Source: Roseomonas sp.
GTDB taxonomy: Bacteria; Pseudomonadota; Alphaproteobacteria; Acetobacterales; Acetobacteraceae
Length of the DNA stretch: 64,000 nucleotides
Reading direction: 5' to 3'
Assembly: GCA_020249265.1 (NCBI GenBank)
Contig: JADCGA010000019.1
Coordinates: 62,001 to 126,000 of the forward strand
The stretch's first letter is position 1; each line of letters begins with the position of its first letter. Position numbers and translations under genes: made by a program. Shown piece after piece: positions 60,073 through 64,000 of this stretch. The notes below the pieces were generated by a model. It had not been told where the DNA came from. It did no database searches and saw only the letters and a list, made by a program, of their open reading frames with translations.

Positions 60073-61313
60073 GCCGCGCCGCGAATGGTCTGCACCGGGT
60101 CAAGCCGCGCCGCGCGGCGCGCCGGGACCACCGCCGCGATGCTCGCCGACAGCAGCGCAAAGAAGGAAGCAACCGCGAAAATCCGCCAATCATGCGCGAG
60201 CAAAAAGCGGTCATTGCCCGCGGGCGTTTCAGTATTGAAACGGATCTGCGCCAGCCCTTCAATCATGATCTGCCCGAGCACGCAGCCAAGCACGGCACCA
60301 AGCAGCCCCGCGATCATCCCCTGCAACAGGAACAGCCATTGGATATCACCTTCAGTGAAGCCGAGCGATTTCAGGATGGCGATGTCGCGCGTTTTCTCAA
60401 ACACCACGGTCGAGATGATATTGTAGATCCCAAAAGCTGCGACCAGCAGGATGGCGCCAGTCACGCTATACATGATGGCGTTCTGGATGACGAAGACGGT
60501 CAACACATTGCGGTTCTGTTCTTCCCAGCTTTCGGACCTGTCGCCAAACCGCGCTTCGATCTGCCGCGCGAGCGCTTCCGCCCCGGTCACATCATCCAGC
60601 TTCAGCAGGATTTGATTGACCACATTGGGCCGATCTTGCAGGATTTGGTTGACCTTGAGCAGCGTATAGCCTGCCTGATTATCCAAGGTGGCCAGCCCTG
60701 TGCGAAAAATCCCCACAATCTTCATTTGCAGGCTGACACCCTTGGGGGAGACCGCGATGATCGTATCGCCCAAGACAACGCCAAGCTTTTGCGCGAGCCC
60801 TATGCCGATGATCAGCCCATTGGCGGTGCTGCGCAAATCCTCCATCCGTCCCTGGATCAAATCCTTTTCCAGATTGGACACGCGGCGATAGCGCGCGGGT
60901 TCTATCCCGGTGATGGAAACCGAAACATCGCGCGACCCGTAGCGGAGCAGCGCCTGGCCCGTGAGGATAGGCGAGGAAAACACGCCAGGAATCGCTTCCA
61001 ATATCGCCATTTTCTCGGCACTGGCGCGAATACCGCGCACGCGTTCGGTTGGCTTCACGCCGGAAAGCGCCACCGCGCCATCGGGATGAGCGATTTCCAC
61101 CGCCTGCGGCAAGGGGCGGCGCGTTTCATCCTTCACGATGATATGCGGCTGCACATCAATCACCTGTTCGATGAAATAGGTCTGAAACCCGCGCATGAGT
61201 GAGGCGATGGCGATGAAAAACGCCACCCCCAGCGCAACCCCCAGCACCGAAACCAGGGTCTGCCGGCGCCGGCGGGAAAGCATGCCGCGCGCCAGATCGA
61301 AGATCAGGTTCAT
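60069..61313 (-). CDS. ABC transporter permease, FtsX/MacB-like
   Basis: A 414-residue four-helix permease. The N-terminal helix follows RRRRQTLVSVLGVALGVAFF, a large periplasmic MacB-type domain spans roughly residues 40-270, and the FtsX domain contains ISTVVFEKTRDIAILKSLG and the end VPARRAARLDPVQTIRG. With the ATPase and the HlyD-type adaptor it forms a mechanotransmission-type efflux or lipoprotein-transport pump. It overlaps both neighbours by four bases, so the order adaptor-permease-ATPase is one operon. Confidence 0.92.
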   Translation of the reverse strand: MNLIFDLARGMLSRRRRQTLVSVLGVALGVAFFIAIASLMRGFQTYFIEQVIDVQPHIIVKDETRRPLPQAVEIAHPDGAVALSGVKPTERVRGIRASAEKMAILEAIPGVFSSPILTGQALLRYGSRDVSVSITGIEPARYRRVSNLEKDLIQGRMEDLRSTANGLIIGIGLAQKLGVVLGDTIIAVSPKGVSLQMKIVGIFRTGLATLDNQAGYTLLKVNQILQDRPNVVNQILLKLDDVTGAEALARQIEARFGDRSESWEEQNRNVLTVFVIQNAIMYSVTGAILLVAAFGIYNIISTVVFEKTRDIAILKSLGFTEGDIQWLFLLQGMIAGLLGAVLGCVLGQIMIEGLAQIRFNTETPAGNDRFLLAHDWRIFAVASFFALLSASIAAVVPARRAARLDPVQTIRGAA

Positions 61314-62305
61314 GGTCTGAGCCGTAGCGCCTGCCCATCCTTCAGGCCCTGCGGTGGATCAAGCACCACGATATCTCCCGCAGCGATACCTTGGCGGATT
61401 TCAACGGCGCGTGGCCCCTGTACGCCCACCGTCACCTGGCGCCGCCGCGCCACTTCGCCCTGCAACAAGAAAACATGATCGGCGCGCAAGGCCGCAGGCG
61501 GGATCAATACCGCGGCATTGGTTTCGCGCAGCACAATATTCGCTTCCACCGTCATGCCGATCATCAACGGTGTGTCATCGGGCAGCGCCAGGCGCACACG
61601 ATAAGCCTTGCGCGTCGCATCGCCCTTCGGCGTGATTTGCGCCACCGTCGCGTTCAGCACTTGCCCCGCGAAAGCATCAGCGCGGAGCAAGGCGCGCTGA
61701 CCTTCGCGGATTTGGGCGATGTCTTCCTCATCCACCTCAGCGGTCACACGCAAAGGCCTGGGTTCGCCAATCCAGAAAAGTGCGGCGGGGGTATCCACCA
61801 CCTCACCCACCTCGGCATCGCGGCGCAGCACGAGGCCGGCAGTTGGCGCGCGCACGATGTAGTCATCCAGGCGCCGCTTCGCTGCCTCGGCCACGGCGCG
61901 CACAGCGCGGGCTTCAGCCTCGGCACGATCCAGCGCGGCGCGGGAAGCGAAATCACGCGCGACCAAGGTACGCACCCGGGTCAAATCTTCCTGGGCGAAA
62001 CGGGCGCGGGCTTCAGCTTCCTCCGCTCGGTGCTGGGCTTCGCGGTCATCAAGCTGCGCCATGGGCTGGCCGGCTTCAACGCGCCCGCCTTCTTCCACCA
62101 ATACGGCGATGATGCGCCCACGCACCGCCGGGCCAACCTTGGCCCAATGCACGGGTTCCACATTGCCGGTGGCATAGACGGCCTGCACGGCGGGGCCGGT
62201 GGTGGCGGTGGCAACCGCAACGGAAGGCGGCAGGCCACGCCAGACCCAAGCACCTGCCAGGCCGAGCAGAAGCAGCAGAATTGGGATGATGATCCGGGCA
62301 CGCAT
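61310..62305 (-). CDS. Periplasmic adaptor subunit (HlyD/MacA-like membrane fusion protein)
   Basis: A 331-residue membrane-fusion protein. An N-terminal signal-anchor (IIIPILLLLLGLAGAWVWRG) precedes the barrel-sandwich halves VEPVHWAKVGPAVRGRIIAV and the RAPTAGLVLRRDAEVGEVV region, separated by a coiled-coil hairpin (AEEAEARARFAQEDLTRVRT). It links the inner-membrane ABC permease with an outer-membrane channel, which is not encoded here. It is the first gene of the three-gene operon. Confidence 0.92.
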   Translation of the reverse strand: MRARIIIPILLLLLGLAGAWVWRGLPPSVAVATATTGPAVQAVYATGNVEPVHWAKVGPAVRGRIIAVLVEEGGRVEAGQPMAQLDDREAQHRAEEAEARARFAQEDLTRVRTLVARDFASRAALDRAEAEARAVRAVAEAAKRRLDDYIVRAPTAGLVLRRDAEVGEVVDTPAALFWIGEPRPLRVTAEVDEEDIAQIREGQRALLRADAFAGQVLNATVAQITPKGDATRKAYRVRLALPDDTPLMIGMTVEANIVLRETNAAVLIPPAALRADHVFLLQGEVARRRQVTVGVQGPRAVEIRQGIAAGDIVVLDPPQGLKDGQALRLRP

Positions 62306-62454
62306 GATGTCAGCCTAACATGACAGGCGGCGCTTGGCTTCCCTATTGGGAGATCAGCACCTGTGGCCGGTAGCGCCCCATTTAGGGAGAAGGTTGTGCG
62401 AAGTCCCTGGGGGGGCTAATAGGCCCTTTCAAGTGTAGTTGAGTGCATATTCGG

Positions 62455-62529
<75 letters not shown>

Positions 62530-62847
62530 GCCAAACGGATGCCTCGAAGGCGCCAACGCTCCAGTCAAGGATCTTAAACTGCCTTCTGGCGCCGCCATGG
62601 TGTGGGATGGGGTGCGCCTGATGGGCCCGTCCCCAGGCTTCAACCTAGGGGTGCGGTTCGTGCTAACCTTCCCTGGTCCAAAGCTGCCCCTGTGCAGCCC
62701 CATATTTGGTGGGCCGATTCACGCTGCTGCCCTGAACCGACAGCAGCGATCGGACCACCAGGCCCCTTGGTTACGCCAAGTGTCGGGTTGAATTGGGGGC
62801 TGGCCCAGTGCTCGACCCGGCGGCGAATATGAATAAGGTGAACCATC
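62530..62847. other. Gene-free stretch after tRNA-Thr
   Basis: About 318 bases without a convincing gene. Short open frames on both strands (up to about 80 codons) show no family pattern, and the minus-strand one runs into the tRNA. No clear repeat or integrase remnant was seen. It could hold the promoter of the cupin fragment. Confidence 0.5.
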
Positions 62848-63132
62848 ATGTCTGAAACCCAAACCCGCACCCTGATCACGGCAGCCGAGGCCGCCGCTGC
62901 CCCGAATGCCCCCGGCCGGCTTTCCGCGCTGTTGTTGGAACACGGCACCATGCAACTCCGCTGGTTCGCGCCGAAGGGTGAGGATACGCAAACACCGCAT
63001 GATCAGGATGAGCTTTACATCATCGCCTCCGGCACTGGCTTCATTCGCCGGGTCTGTCGGACCGCAGAGCTCAGGGATGCAAGACAAAACGGTAGAGCAT
63101 TAAAGTCAGAAAACCAGCCGCCAGCGTTATGA
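62848..63132 (+). pseudogene. Cupin-domain gene fragment, 3' end lost
   Basis: The frame begins MSETQTRTLITAAEAAAAPN and shows the first cupin motif region (APKGEDTQTPHDQDELYIIA) up to about SGTGFIRR (near 63050). The second half of the cupin barrel, with the PGDxxxxPAG and second metal-binding His region, is absent; the following residues are charged and unrelated and overlap the convergent membrane-protein gene. This is best read as a gene cut by a rearrangement whose junction lies at about 63045-63070. Confidence 0.65.
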
Positions 63133-63889
63133 GCGGTAAGGAGAAAGCATCAATCCTGGCCGGACCAAAAAAAGCCGCACAGACGAATAAGCTCCAGCCC
63201 AGAAACAAAAGGAATAGGGCCAGTATAATCATAATCCAGCGTGCTGGGCCGTATGCTTGATGCGCAGTGGGGGCCGGGAGCCATTTCCACACGGCTAGAA
63301 GGAATAGGATAAAGGGTATATCCAGCAACCATTGCGGTGCCGTCAGTACAGCGGTGGGTAGGTCAATGAAGAAGATGGCAGGCTGTAGGGGTAGAAGGCT
63401 AATCAAAGAAGATACAAGCGATACAGTCACCAGGGCCAATCCTGGACCACCAGGCCGTAAAGCAATTGAGGCAGCCAGGCGGCCTAATGCCCAATGAAGA
63501 AGAGCAATTTTCGTCGCTAAGTAAATGAAGCCTGCGTATACGGCCGTGTCAGCATTGGGCGTTAGACCGGAAAAGAGCAAACGAAAATAAAGACCGGCCG
63601 CGTATGGAATGCCGACCAGAATGCCGAAAGCGGTGCCAAGCGGTGCCCATTGATCCCAGCGTCGCTTCAAGGGCCAGATCACCGCAACGAATTTACTGAC
63701 TTCAAGAACTAAGGCGAGACTGACCGCTGAAATGACGCTCACAATGCCCGAGGCCAAGGCACTGTTTCGACCGAGCGCCGATATGATTTGCGCGGCGAGG
63801 AGTTGCACAAGAAAACTGGCGAAAACAGTTACAATCCAACAGAAAATCAGGGCCAGTCCAGCCGCCAACCAGATTTGCGTTTTTGCCAT
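63071..63889 (-). CDS. Hypothetical multi-pass membrane protein
   Basis: About 272 residues from the ATG at 63887-63889 (a longer frame begins at 63943). It has about eight hydrophobic segments, for example IWLAAGLALIFCWIVTVFAS, ALASGIVSVISAVSLALVLE and PLITLAAGFLTLMLYRFVLH. A conserved-looking EVSKFVAVIWPLKRRW follows the third segment. I do not recognise the family; a distant link to integral-membrane proteases (PrsW-like) was considered but not supported. The gene is AT-richer than the rest of the window and its 3' end sits on the broken cupin gene, so it is likely foreign. Confidence 0.65.
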   Translation of the reverse strand: MAKTQIWLAAGLALIFCWIVTVFASFLVQLLAAQIISALGRNSALASGIVSVISAVSLALVLEVSKFVAVIWPLKRRWDQWAPLGTAFGILVGIPYAAGLYFRLLFSGLTPNADTAVYAGFIYLATKIALLHWALGRLAASIALRPGGPGLALVTVSLVSSLISLLPLQPAIFFIDLPTAVLTAPQWLLDIPFILFLLAVWKWLPAPTAHQAYGPARWIMIILALFLLFLGWSLFVCAAFFGPARIDAFSLPLITLAAGFLTLMLYRFVLHP

Positions 63890-64000
63890 TGGCAAGGCAC
63901 CAATTCCCAACACCTCGGATCCAGCGTTTTCATAGCACAGCAATTCGTCATGTGAGTATAACTCCCGGGTACCTGGTGGGGTCAGATTTATGTGCTCGAT

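Overview
The window looks like a stretch of chromosome from a high-G+C alphaproteobacterium, most likely from the Rhodospirillales/Acetobacteraceae (Roseomonas-like). The clues are the gene order pdhA-pdhB-pdhC-lpd-lipA-coq10 with a lipoyl domain fused to the E1-beta subunit, four orphan periplasmic receptors of the tripartite-tricarboxylate (Bug/TctC) type, hydantoinase and CaiB/BaiF genes, and dense, often 4-bp-overlapping gene packing. The taxon is an inference; there is no rRNA gene in the window.

Layout. 1-12.9 kb: mostly catabolism and transport. There is a cut-off DHA2 MFS exporter, a quinone-oxidoreductase-like enzyme and a GMC oxidoreductase (minus strand operon), a CaiB/BaiF CoA-transferase, an SMP-30 lactonase, a hydantoinase/oxoprolinase pair (hyuB-hyuA), then an AEC transporter, a lipoprotein, a bactofilin and an EI24 membrane protein. 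13-16 kb: adenosine/sugar kinase and the ribosome-associated GTPase TypA. 16.1-18 kb: a visibly AT-richer island with a NotI-like restriction endonuclease and a Dam-type (D12 class) DNA methyltransferase. 18-31 kb: threonine aldolase, sugar dehydrogenase, penicillin-binding protein 1C, a MoxR ATPase/VWA pair, then a serine-glyoxylate aminotransferase, an ADP-forming acyl-CoA synthetase, a hydroxypyruvate-reductase-like dehydrogenase and an SDR on one strand, followed by tRNA-Leu(CAA).

31.5-39 kb: ftsB and the complete pyruvate dehydrogenase complex operon (E1-alpha, E1-beta with lipoyl domain, E2, a GNAT acetyltransferase, E3, lipoyl synthase and a Coq10/RatA START protein). 39-44.8 kb: a minus-strand catabolic operon with sulfopyruvate-decarboxylase-like alpha and beta subunits, Bug receptors, a 2-hydroxyacid dehydrogenase and an MmgE/PrpD protein.

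44.9-47.5 kb is the most unusual part. The resident peptide-release gene arfB is reduced to a 5' stub and a probable 3' tail. Between them sit a complete second arfB-like gene, an ArsR-type regulator with an apparently leaderless promoter/operator, and a flavoprotein with a cysteine-rich tail. 47.6-64 kb: HU, two more Bug receptors, a FrnE/DsbA oxidoreductase, tRNA-Val(GAC), small membrane proteins, an RlmM-like methyltransferase, an EF-hand protein, a YihY protein, an enolase-superfamily enzyme, a TauD-type dioxygenase, recX, an azlCD amino-acid exporter, an MFS transporter, a three-gene ABC efflux system (macAB/lolCD-like), tRNA-Thr(CGT) and, at the right end, a truncated cupin gene abutting an AT-richer membrane-protein gene.

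A family of 42-bp intergenic palindromes occurs twice (18693-18734 and 51185-51226). No CRISPR array, recognisable transposase or integrase was seen.
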